From positions 1 to 17,598 of the forward strand of contig JADGJH010000512.1 in assembly GCA_027596945.1 (NCBI GenBank): a stretch of 17,598 nucleotides of DNA. Direction: 5' to 3'. The number at the start of each line of letters is the position of its first letter. The stretch's first letter is position 1. Below, one piece after another: positions 1 through 9,812 of the stretch. Position numbers and translations under genes: made by a program. Source of the stretch: Physocladia obscura (Eukaryota > Chytridiomycota > Chytridiomycetes > Chytridiales > Chytriomycetaceae). The notes below the pieces were generated by a model. The model did not search any database and was not told the origin of the DNA. It saw only the letters and a list, made by a program, of their open reading frames with translations.

Positions 1-96
1 GGTTGGAATGAGATTAACCCTGCAGATTTCGGTCTGTCGAATGTGGACATTAGAGCCTTGAAAAGTTTGATTTCGTTTGAGAATTCGGACATGTGA
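1..96 (+). CDS. possible 3' end of an upstream gene (partial)
   Basis: Frame 1 is open from the first base to a TGA at 94-96. It reads as a plausible protein tail (GWNEINPADFGLSNVDIRAL, then KSLISFENSDM). I do not recognise the family. If real, its stop lies only 19 nt before the RPA1 start, and the RPA1 promoter and 5' UTR would overlap its coding end. This fits the equally tight spacing between RPA1 and PRO2. A run of 31 open codons arises by chance fairly often, so the call is weak. The alternative is that this is simply RPA1 promoter sequence. Confidence 0.3.
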   Translation, partial: GWNEINPADFGLSNVDIRALKSLISFENSDM

Positions 97-115
97 AAAA
101 AGAACCACCCAAAAA

Positions 116-2537
116 ATGAGTAACAACACAGCTGAGCTTCAGCGGCGTCTGACGCGTGGAAGTATCTACCGATTAGCGACAGATGTTACAGAATCGATTG
201 CCGAAGATACGGCGTTGACACTGCAGGTGCTCAATATCAAGAAGCTGGACCATAATCAGAGCAGCAACAGCACCAATCCCGTTGACGAACGGTTCCGCGT
301 AATTGTCAGCGACGGCAGCCACGCCATGCAGGGTGAGCAAAATATTAATCTAGTCCCAATGTAACTTTGTTCGTTCTGTTTGCGGTGCGGACTTCTCACT
401 CTTGTACTTTCCCAGGTATGCTTGCTACGCAGCACAACCACCTCATCCATGAGAACCAGCTCGTGCGGAACTCTGTTGTCATAATCGACCGTCTTGTGAG
501 CAACGTGGTTGGCGGAAAGCGCATTTTGATCATCCTCAACCTTGTGGTGCGTTTAATATGCCTGTGTGTCTGTTGTCTGAATGACATTATTTTCCCAGAT
601 TCTCAATCCGGGTCAAACCGACTGTCCGCGTTTTGGTTCTCCGACTTCGATCACTCCGACAGCTTCTGTTCAACAAGTTCCTGCCCAGTACCAGCAGCAA
701 CAGCAGCAACAGCAACACCAAGAGCAACAAGCTTTACCACATTATCAACAACAGGCTGCACAGTACCAACAGCCGCAAAATCAACCACAACAACAGCAAC
801 AAGCACAACGAAATCAGCAACAACATCGTCCCATTCAACAACACCAAACTAATTCTTCGGACTTGGCCGTTTTCCCAATCAATGCTCTGTCTCCATACCA
901 AAACAAGTAAATTCTTTTCCAAAAACGACCAAGCTTTTATTTGTAACGCCGTCATTTATTCAGATGGACAATTCGTGCACGTGTAGTTTCAAAATCCGAT
1001 ATTCGTAAGTACCGTAATATGAAAGGAGATGGGCAGCTATTTTCTTGCGTTTTTGGAGATGCAAGTGTGAGTGTATAAAAACCTGTTAGTTCCAACTCAA
1101 AAAATCAAAATCAAAAACTGCCAGGGTGAAATTCGCGCCACTGGGTTTAATGACGTTGTTGATCAAGTTTATGAAATGCTTGTTGAAAACAAAGTCTACT
1201 ATATCAGCAAAGCGCAAATCAAAAATGCCAACCGCCAATTCACCAACGGTGTCAACAACGACTATGAAATGACACTCGATCTCGGCACCATGATTACCGA
1301 ATGCACTGATAGCGCACCTGCCCCCGCCATCATGTACAACCGTGTCATGCTTGACTCACTCCTGTCATATGAAAAAGACGCAACTGTGGACATTATTGCT
1401 GTTGTCACAGATGTTATGCCTGTTACTGATATTACGACGAAGGCGGGCAATCAGATTAAAAAGCGCGAGATTACCGTCGTAGATGAGTCTGCGTATTCAG
1501 TGCGTGTGACGTTGTGGGGTCGGCAGGCGGAGAATTTCCCCGAACTTGTTCCATCAGCTGATGGTGCTGATGTGGCTGAAGTGGCGTCTAAGAACCCTGT
1601 TTGCATTTTTAAAGGGTGCAAGGTTAACGATTTTGGGGGCAGGAGTTTGGGTATGACGAGTGGAAGTAGTATTGTGCCGAATGCGGATATGAAGGATGTT
1701 CATGGGGTTCGTGGATGGTGGGTTGGACAAGCGAATGGCGGCGCTTCTGCTGTTCATATCAATGGGTATAACGGTGTCAGTGGCAGTGGAGGTATGGATG
1801 GTGGACAGCGTGTTTCTGGGGTTCGTGGAATTAGAAGCGTTGCGTTTATTGGTGAAAATAGCTTGGGGCATGGCGAAAAGGTACTTTTTTCCCCCCTTTT
1901 ATTATTAATTTGATTTTTAGTCTCTTTCTCTTTTCTCTTAGCCCGACTGGCTTACTATTCGTGGCACTATTGGGTACATTACTCAAGAAAAAATGTTTTA
2001 TCCAGCTTGCCAATCGCCCAACTGCCAAAAAAAAGTGACTGAAGACAATAGTGGATGGAGGTGCGAAAGCTGCAAAAAATCTTTTCCAACCCCGAAATAC
2101 CGGTACATTTTCAACGCGAAGGTTCTTGATTGGAGCGGTGAACAATGGATTAGCTTCTTTAATGATCAAGGAGAATCCATGTTTGGTGTACCTGCGACAG
2201 ATATGCAGATTATTCAGGTGAACATTAGAAAGAAGAAAGAATTAGAAATCTGAATTATTTCTTGTTTTTTCTTTGTCCAGCAAAACGATCCCGATAAATT
2301 CAAGGAGTTGTTGGATGCAGTGTTGTGGAAGCAATTTGATATTCGTGCACGCGTGAAGCTTGACACTTATGGGGTATTATCTGTTTCTTTTATCATTCAA
2401 CTAATTGCTCGATTTTTAACTGTTTTATACACTTGCAGGATGAGGCAAGAGTGCGTGTTTCTGCGCAATCGTCGTTGCCGATTAAGTATGGAAGTGCGGC
2501 GATTGATTTGTGTGAAGCAATTGAGGCGATGGGATGA
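116..2537 (+). CDS. RPA1: replication protein A large subunit (RPA1/RPA70), 8 exons
   Basis: This is the large subunit of the heterotrimeric single-strand DNA-binding complex used in nuclear DNA replication, repair and checkpoint signalling. Exons are 116-332, 416-546, 599-906, 964-1066, 1125-1880, 1942-2217, 2281-2373 and 2439-2537. Joined in phase they give 660 residues; the introns are 52-83 nt with GT-AG ends. Residues 1 to about 120 form the N-terminal OB fold (FRVIVSDGSHAMQG, then MLATQHNHLI and GKRILIILNLV). A glutamine-rich linker follows (about 135-200). The DNA-binding OB folds begin near FPINALSPYQNKWTIRARV, with SGEIRATGFND shortly after. The C-terminal zinc ribbon has Cys528, Cys533, Cys546 and Cys549 (CX4C-X12-CX2C). 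The length is slightly above the usual 600-620 residues because of the linker. The start is the ATG at 116; nearer the window edge there is only a start-stop pair at 91-96. PRO2 follows 51 bp downstream on the same strand. Family assignment is very secure; individual splice sites are manual. Confidence 0.95.
674..852 (+). repeat. CAG/CAA glutamine-rich tract in RPA1 exon 3
   Basis: Mixed CAG and CAA codons encode several glutamine runs broken by H, E, A, Y, P and N. The tract lies in the flexible linker between the N-terminal OB fold and the first DNA-binding OB fold. It is codon-impure, so it is less prone to slippage than a pure triplet repeat. The reading frame is open through it and the flanking exon sequence matches RPA1, so it is expressed protein sequence rather than an intron. 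Confidence 0.85.
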
Positions 2538-2588
2538 AAAGTGTGAAAAGTGTTTGTTTTTTCTGTTGTGATTGAAGATAAGAAAAAA

Positions 2589-4352
2589 ATGGGAACAAAA
2601 CGCAAAGCAATGTCCAGTGACAACGGGAAGAAGATGCAAAGTGACAACGGAAAGAAGATGCAAAAGAAGAGCGAAACGAGCAAAACAACGAAAACAAAGC
2701 ACAAACAGAGCAGTGACAACAATGGCACAGACAATGAGTTCAAACTCGTCGGGGCATTGGCCGTGCGCGCGAGAGAAGCTTCACTGAAGATGCAAACAGC
2801 ATCCGCCCAACACCGCAACGCTGCTCTTGTCCGCATCCACACTGCGCTCAGTCGAAACGAGAATAGAGCAGCGATCATCGAAGCAAACAAATTAGATCTA
2901 GATGTGTGTATATGTGTGATTGTGTTGAATGCTGCGTTGCCATCCGCACTAACGTAATTTAACAAACTGAATCGCCAGGCTGCCGTTCAAAACAATCTGT
3001 CGCCCCAACTCATTAAGCGCCTTGATCTCTCGTCCAAGGACAAGTTTGACTCAATGATCCAGGGGGTTAAAGATATTGCCGACATGCCTGATCCCGTGGG
3101 CCGCAACGATCTTGCTACCAAGTAACCGTATTCTTCTTAAATAGGCAAAAGCTAAAACATAAAATACGTTTGTTCTTTGCAGATTAGACGATGATCTCGA
3201 GCTTTTTAGAGTCTCATGTCCGATCGGCGTCATCTTGATTATTTTTGAAGCGAGACCTGAAGTTGTTGTCAATATTGCTGCGCTGACCATTAAGTCAGGA
3301 AACGCGGTTATTCTGAAAGGTGCTATACGCCACCAATTTTTTTTATATTACTTTCGTCAACTTACTCTTTGAAACTGACTTATTTTAGGTGGAAAAGAGG
3401 CACAGCATTCGAATGCAATTCTTGCCAAAATTATCTCAGACGCTATCAGTGATGATTGCGGAAATGTTGGAAAGGATGCAGTTTTACTGGTTGAGTCACG
3501 AACTGCAATTGATGTTTTACTCGGTATGGACAAACAGATTGACTTGGTCATCCCGCGTGGATCAAACCAACTTGTCAGGTATTTAATTTTAAAAAAAAAA
3601 AAAAAAAGAACCTAAAATATTTTACTGTCAGGCATGTTCAGGGAAATACACGTATACCTGTACTGGGGCACGCTGACGGAATCTGTACAACATATCTCGA
3701 TGAAACCCTTGACGAGGAGAAGGCCATTAGAATTATCATTGACGCCAAAACAACAGCTCCTAGCGCTTGCAATAGCACCGAAACTCTTTTGATCCACAAA
3801 TTCCATCTCGAAACCCCATTTTTTATAACTCTCCTTACTCGCCTCGCTGTCGCAAACATAAGCCTCCGTATTGACCCAGAAATTATTTCCGCATTCCCAG
3901 TCATAACAGCGACAATCCCAACAGTCACAGCTGCGACACCTGAAGACTTTGACACCGAGTTTCTCGACACAATCCTCGCGGTACGTGCCGTTGCCTCTGT
4001 TGATGACGCAATCTCCCATATAAATTTACACGGGTCCCACCACACAGACGCGATTGTAACGGCGTCCCAAGACGCAGCTGACACGTTTCTTCGCGGTGTG
4101 GACAGCGCTGATGTGTTTTGGAACGCCAGCACACGGTTCGCCGATGGATTCCGGTTTGGATTTGGCGCGGAAATTGGAGTCAGCACGAATAAAACGCATG
4201 CGCGTGGACCAGTTGGCGTTGAGGGGTTGATGATTTACAAGTATCGATTGCATGGAAATGGGCACTGCACTGCAGATTATGGTGAAGGTGTGGGTCGGAA
4301 GAGTTATAAGCATGATGCGTTGGATATTGATTCAAAAAGGTTTCAGTTGTAA
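2589..4352 (+). CDS. PRO2: gamma-glutamyl phosphate reductase (glutamate-5-semialdehyde dehydrogenase), 5 exons
   Basis: It catalyses NADPH-dependent reduction of gamma-glutamyl phosphate to glutamate-5-semialdehyde, the second step of proline synthesis. Exons are 2589-2903, 2979-3121, 3183-3319, 3389-3578 and 3632-4352, giving 501 residues in phase; introns are 53-75 nt. Family blocks are clear: [82 protein letters not shown], and [20 protein letters not shown] near the end. The catalytic cysteine is Cys308 in the block [17 protein letters not shown]. The enzyme is stand-alone, as in other fungi, and not fused to glutamate kinase. An unusual lysine-rich N-terminal extension of roughly 50 residues precedes the conserved core and carries a duplicated octapeptide. 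The start is the first in-frame ATG; later in-frame ATGs exist inside the repeat. Intron 1 carries a CTAAC branch-like site near 2950. Confidence 0.95.
2616..2663 (+). repeat. 24-bp tandem duplication in the PRO2 5' coding region
   Basis: Two adjacent 24-bp units (2616-2639 and 2640-2663) differ at one base. They encode the octapeptide SDNGKKMQ twice within the N-terminal extension of PRO2. The unit length is a multiple of three, so the frame is kept. The near-identity suggests a recent duplication. Confidence 0.85.
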
Positions 4353-4460
4353 TTTTTAGAAAGTACATGAAAGTGGGGTTGAGAAAAGAAGGAATTTTAT
4401 TTGTATTTTCTTTCTTCGAAATAAATTTTGAGAAAACTTTAAAATAGAAAGAGATTCGCT
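4353..4460. terminator. convergent 3' ends of PRO2 and the ABC gene with crossing poly(A) signals
   Basis: Only 108 bp separate the two stop codons. A plus-strand AATAAA lies at 4420-4425, 68 nt after the PRO2 stop. A minus-strand AATAAA (TTTATT on plus) lies at 4396-4401, about 60 nt past the transporter stop. If both are used, the two transcripts overlap at their 3' ends. The signals match the consensus; their use is inferred. Confidence 0.55.
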
Positions 4461-7400
4461 CTAGCGTTTCACTTTGTAGCGGCGAGTAAAAATTGAAGTC
4501 ATTGCTCGATTGAAAAGCCAAAAACCCATAAGAATTCCGAAGTTTCTCCACCGATTTTCGTAAGACCATCCAAAGCTCTTGAATATATCATCTCCTGTAC
4601 TAACAGGACAGTATACACAGTTTCCTGTTGCAGAAGTGTTAACCAAAGTTCCGGGAGCTCCGGCAATAGAAATATATGGCTCAAAGTACGCGCCACAAGT
4701 TGTATTTGAAGGAATTGCAACAGAGACGAATGAAGTCGAATCGCACGTGAGCTTCTGACCACCTAAATCGTTGACCATCATTCCCTCAATTAAATAATGG
4801 TAAGGGTCAATCCAGTAAAGCCAATGCTTGTAAAATCCAGGCATGTTATCATACGAGATAGTGACACCACAAAATCTTTTGAAAAGTGATTCAGTTAATA
4901 AAATTGCAGGATGAATGAAAAATGGGAACATACAGAGATAAAATTGACGAAAGAATTGGGATGATTGCCGCAGCAAAGCCGTAGTTCGGGATTCCAGATG
5001 CCAACATTTGGCCAAATGAAACAGAAAATAGTGTGAACGCAAGAAGTATAGCATAGAAGTATCCAATATTGTCCGAATTCACATTAAGTCCAACAGTCCA
5101 GTAAAATATCAAGAAAAATGCAGTGGAAGCTATTAACGCAAACGGAATTTCAGCGCTTGTGATTGCGAGACTGAAAGCAGATGCCGTGTATGCGCCTTGG
5201 CTCTGTTCACGCAGAGCGTAAGCGCGTTGGTCAATGAACATCGGAACTACAAGCTTGATAACGACAACACCAAGAGTGGAAGTTTGAAACAATGCGAAAA
5301 TTCTATTCTGCGCGCCCGAAGGAGTGTAAGTACATTGATAGAAAGTCAATCCGACAATCAAAGCGGACAATATTTGAAACATAATTCTTCCAACATTGTA
5401 GGATGGATCGCGCCAAAAAGATCTGAACATTCGAGAAACGACCAAGCTAAACGTATATCCAGACGATGGCACGTCATGATTTAATCGATGTCTTGTTTTG
5501 TCAAGTTCATGCGTATGATGTGCTGCAAAATCAATCGCGCGTTGTTTGGTCATTTTGATAATTTCCAGTTCACAAACGCATTCTTGAGATGCTTTCCATG
5601 CCTCAAACCAATCGATTGTGTTCGCAGATTTTGCAGTTCCAGCTCCAATGCAATCAAGAATGTATTCGGCAGGATTTCCTTTTGGATCGCATTTGTGTGC
5701 ACCAGTTCTTTCGAAATAATTCAATAGTGTTTCACATTCGACACCTAACTCTCCAAAGTAAATTGTCTTTCCACCACGGCCTAAAAGAAGAAGGCGGTCA
5801 AATTCACGGAATAGCATGGCAGACGGTTGATGAATTGTTACGACAAGTGCGTAACCTTGCATAGTCAGGTTTCGAAGAAGCTTAATTATGTTTGTTGCTG
5901 CTTGTGCATCCAGCCCACTATGTTTTAATATTTAGTTGTTATTTTTCAAACACATCAAATCTATTTTTTGATTTGAAAACCTTGTTGGTTCATCCAAAAA
6001 GAGAATTTTAGGCTTGGAGACAAGCTCAACACCAATGGTTAATCTCTTGCGTTCTTCCATCGAAAGGCCGATTCCGCTGTCCAAGTCACCGACAAGTGCG
6101 TCAGCGAGAGACTCCATTTCAAGCAAGGAGAGGATTTCGTTTACATATGCTGTTTTTTCATGGATCGGTACAGACGCAGGCTGACGCAAGTAAGCGGCAA
6201 ATTCTAGTGCCTCGCGAACGGTTGCTTCTTTGTTATGAACATCCATTTGTTCACAATAGCCAGATATTTTCAAGTACTCTAATCCGGGGGAACCATTGCC
6301 GACCCAAATATCACCTTCAATAATCCCAATCGTCTTTCGACGTGCAACCACATCCAGAAGTGTTGTTTTTCCAGCACCTGAACTTCCCATTAATGCTGTC
6401 ATTGTTCCAGGCTTGGCATATCCGTTGACATTATTCAGTAATTGCAAAGTCTTTCCCTTTTCCCTCGGATGTGGCACCGTGTAATTGATATTTAACCAAG
6501 TTAAAGTATTCAGCGCTTTCAACTCATCTTCTGATCCTAATATCTCGACACTTTCAAATTTTGCAGTTTTTGCTATTTCGGCAGTTGGACGTCTCGAATG
6601 TCCTTTCGACTCGTTGGCTGGCTTGTACAGTTTAACTGTGAGTCCGGCCTTTCCATGTTGAACTGTTTCAAGAACAATGCAATCGATAATCAAAAATACC
6701 ACCCCGAGTCCAACATTGATGAGTAAGTTCCACCATTTCATTGTTGTGTTGATGCCTTGGGCGGCAGATAAGTATGCGAGGCCATCGGTCGTCGGCGATC
6801 CTTGAACAGAGCCAGCTAGCGTACATGTCTGGTGCGCGATGTTTGTGTACCACGGCCCAGTTGGAACAAGTGATGTTCCTACACATTGCAATTCAAGGCC
6901 TTCGAACTCATTGATCATCAGAGTCTGAAAACCATAACCGAGAGGATTAATGTAAAGGATCTGTAATCATAAAATTTTTAAGTTGCTGATTGAGGAAAAA
7001 TTTGATTGGAATATTGCCTTACCCATTTGAACCAAGGTTTCATATCTTGAATTGGTACCATATACCCTGCATAGATGGTGCAGAAAATCAAAAGAACTGC
7101 GGCGTTATTGATAGCTTGGTGTTTTTCAGCTGATAAATATCCCGCGATTTTTAGAAGGTAAGAAAAAACTTGCTGGGTCAAAATGATGGCCAAATAAAAC
7201 GTAAAAAACTTTTGGAAAATTTTAGTAAGTTTTTAATTTTTAGGGTTAAAATAAAACTCACGTGGGCCGCACTGGTCTGAAGTCCAACCATGAAGTACAA
7301 GATAATACTGAAAAGCAAAATTCGCACGGCTGAAAGGATTATGTCGAATATAGTTTGTGCTATAAAATGTGTAGATGGTCGATACAAAGCCATATCCATA

Positions 7401-9458
7401 TGCTTGTACAAAATTGTACGGCCGTCCACAACTTTGGGAATTTCAGCAAAAGCGCTCACTGAGTTGAATAATAACGCAAAGTAGATTGCTCCCCCGCGAG
7501 TGAACGCACCAGCTGATGTGACGGGTAGTTGAAGAAAGATTGAGCCGACAATTATAGCCATTAGTAAGTTGAACACCGTTCTATATTATGATTAACCATC
7601 ATATGTACACTATGAATAAATAAATAATAAAAACTTACGACATAATAATTGCAGCTGAATTTCCGCGAATGATTTGAAGTTCTCGGCGAATTAAATTTAT
7701 CGCCTGATAGCCTGTCGAGACCGAATAGAGATGATTGAGGTGGCGTCCTTTGCTTCCATGAAGTTTCTTTCGTTCCACAAGTCTTTCAATAAATTGTTCT
7801 CTTCCCAAATCAGTAAATTTTTCTTCAAAGTAAGTATTTGCTTCTTGCTCGTTAGTTACTCCGAATTGACTGCATTGGTATTTGCTGAAAAGTTCGGCTG
7901 GACTAATTTTACCTTTGCTAGCACAGGTTGTTAAATATTCTGCAGCAGTATCACGAGGATGCTTAGAAAACCCAAGAGATTCGAAGTATGAAACGGCATC
8001 TTTTGTTGGACCTAAGAAATCATAATTAAGCAAACAAATATAAAAATGATTTCATTTAAACCAACCAAAATACGTGCAATATCCGTCAGCCAAAACGATA
8101 ACCTTATCAAATAGTTCAAACATGGCATCGGATGCTTGATAGCAAGAGGCCACAACTGTGCGATTATGAAAATCTGCCATCGCTCGAAGACCCTTAACAA
8201 AATCAAGCGAAGAAGCGGCGTCAAGCCCTTTAGTGCAGCCATCAAATATTCCTGCTGACCCACCGATCACAGTTGCCTCTGGTTTGATAAAATATTATGA
8301 CATGACACGACAAAAAAACAAAAAACAAACAACAAACAAACCAGCAAGAGAAACGCGTTTCTTTTCACCACCAGAAACACCGCGCAGCATTGAATCACCG
8401 ACGACAGTATTTTGGCAATTCACGAGCCCGTACAGCTTGAGTGTTGACTCGATAATTTTTTCACGAACAGTGGGTGACATAACTTTGCAGTTAAGTGCAA
8501 ATTCAAGGGTTTGGCGGACAGTAAGTGATGGATAATGTGGATCGCCTTCTTCAGCGTAAATAATCTCGCCACGAAACTTCTCGTGTAGTTCTTTGGACGA
8601 AAATCCAGCGTATTTAATTTCACCACGAATCTAAGTATACACAGTTATGGCTTATAATTTTTAACTAAATTTTTTTTTTACCTCTTTGAAACTACGCGTG
8701 TGATTTGAAAAAGTCCTCAAGAGAGAAGAGCATCCTGAACCAGGTCTACCAATCACTAATATGCACTCGCCTATTATTATTTTTTTCATTATTTAGAGCG
8801 TATTTTGGAAATTCAAGAAATTTACATATATTTACCTGGTTTCAAAACACCAGATATAGATCGAATAATGCTTTTGTCTACAAATTTTTCTGGAAAGAGT
8901 GTATCGCTAGTATGCTTTAGATAGTTGATAACTTGGACGATCGGGTGAAAAATATCTGTTAGCGTTGTTCCAACTGTTGGAATCTTTGCATCTTGCAACG
9001 CATTGCCAACAACGTTCTACGCAAAAAAAAATAAGAAAAAATAAAAAAATTAATGAAATTGATTTGATTGAAAATTTACAAACCAGTTTTCGAAACGCGA
9101 TTGGCATCTCGGCAAATTCCATGCCCTTGGTATTCATGTATTGTCGAATGGCTTTGGCGAAAAACGCGTGTTGAAAGTCTGCTGACTTGGGGTCTGCACG
9201 TGGATCGCTCAACATATCGGCGATTGTTTTGAAAGATTTTGCTTCTTCAGCATCGTATCGAGAGTTTGTTTGCGCATCTTGCCGTATTTCTTCATAAATT
9301 TCATATATTCCTGGTTGCTCATTCTGCTCATCACGAATAGGCGCGATGGCTTCGCGCACTTCCTCTTCGATATTATCAAGATTTTCCATAGTTCCTCCTT
9401 TTTTAATTTTAGAGTTTGATTCTTGTTGCTTATTACCTTTTATTGTGTTTTGTACCAT
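4461..9458 (-). CDS. PDR-type (ABCG full-size) ABC transporter, 11 exons
   Basis: This is an ATP-driven plasma-membrane efflux pump of the pleiotropic drug resistance family; typical substrates are drugs, sterols or lipids. Minus-strand exons are 9458-9084, 9016-8836, 8770-8682, 8630-8342, 8278-8066, 8011-7639, 7580-7262, 7208-7023, 6960-5981, 5917-4934 and 4875-4461. They give 1467 residues in phase, normal for the family; introns are 51-67 nt. The order is NBD1-TMD1-NBD2-TMD2. NBD1 has Walker A GRPGSGCSS (193-201, Cys199 replacing Lys), signature VSGGEKKRVSLA (300-311), Walker B Asp324 followed by Gly325 rather than Glu, and Tyr358 at the H-loop. NBD2 has Walker A GSSGAGKTT (867-875), a degenerate signature LSMEERKR (974-981), Walker B ILFLDE (994-999) and His1031. 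TMD2 contains FCGVTISYDNMP before WIDPYHYLIEGMM. A second possible start (MENLDNIEEE) lies at 9389. It shares its upstream region with the divergent CBM21 gene. Confidence 0.95.
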
Positions 9459-9812
9459 TGTACTCGCAGCTTTGTTATCGTCATATTGTCACCTAACAAT
9501 GAAAAATAGGACGTGTCCATTATCTAACCAACAAAACTGAACAATGTATGCACTTTTTTTTCTTTTCTTTCTTTGTTTTCTATCTGGCATTAAACGCCAC
9601 CGATAACAAATCTGAATTGCAAATCGAATGAGTCATGATGATTATTAAATTATTAAATAATAATTTTGCATTCTATTTCTTGTTTATCTTAATTATTTTT
9701 TTGATTATTTTTTTTTCTTTTTTTCTTTTTTTTCTTCTTTTCTTTTTTTCTTTCCATTTCCAACAAAAATTTTTTTGCAACTTTTTGAAGTTCCGATAAT
9801 AAGTAAACAAGC
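9459..9812. promoter_or_regulatory. divergent intergenic region between the ABC transporter and the CBM21 gene
   Basis: A 354-bp spacer separates two divergent start codons, so it should hold both promoters. It is AT-rich. A pyrimidine tract runs from about 9686 to 9765 on the plus strand, upstream of the CBM21 start. Near the midpoint sits a TGAGTCA. I see no convincing open reading frame, tRNA or TATA element. Confidence 0.6.
9629..9635. promoter_or_regulatory. TGAGTCA (AP-1/Gcn4-type) site in the divergent promoter
   Basis: This is an exact bZIP consensus heptamer, lying about 170 bp from the transporter ATG and 177 bp from the CBM21 ATG. In other fungi AP-1-like factors control PDR pumps and Gcn4-like factors bind this sequence. 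A single heptamer can occur by chance. Confidence 0.35.

Noticed and set aside
91..96. ATG-TGA start-stop element 19 nt before the RPA1 ATG
   Set aside because: It could be a minimal upstream frame, but it is equally the end of the open frame entering from the window edge. No evidence separates the two.
152..157. ACGCGT (MCB cell-cycle box) near the RPA1 start
   Set aside because: It lies inside the coding exon, and the same hexamer recurs at several coding places in the window (for example near 2349, 8352 and 9165), so it is not specific.
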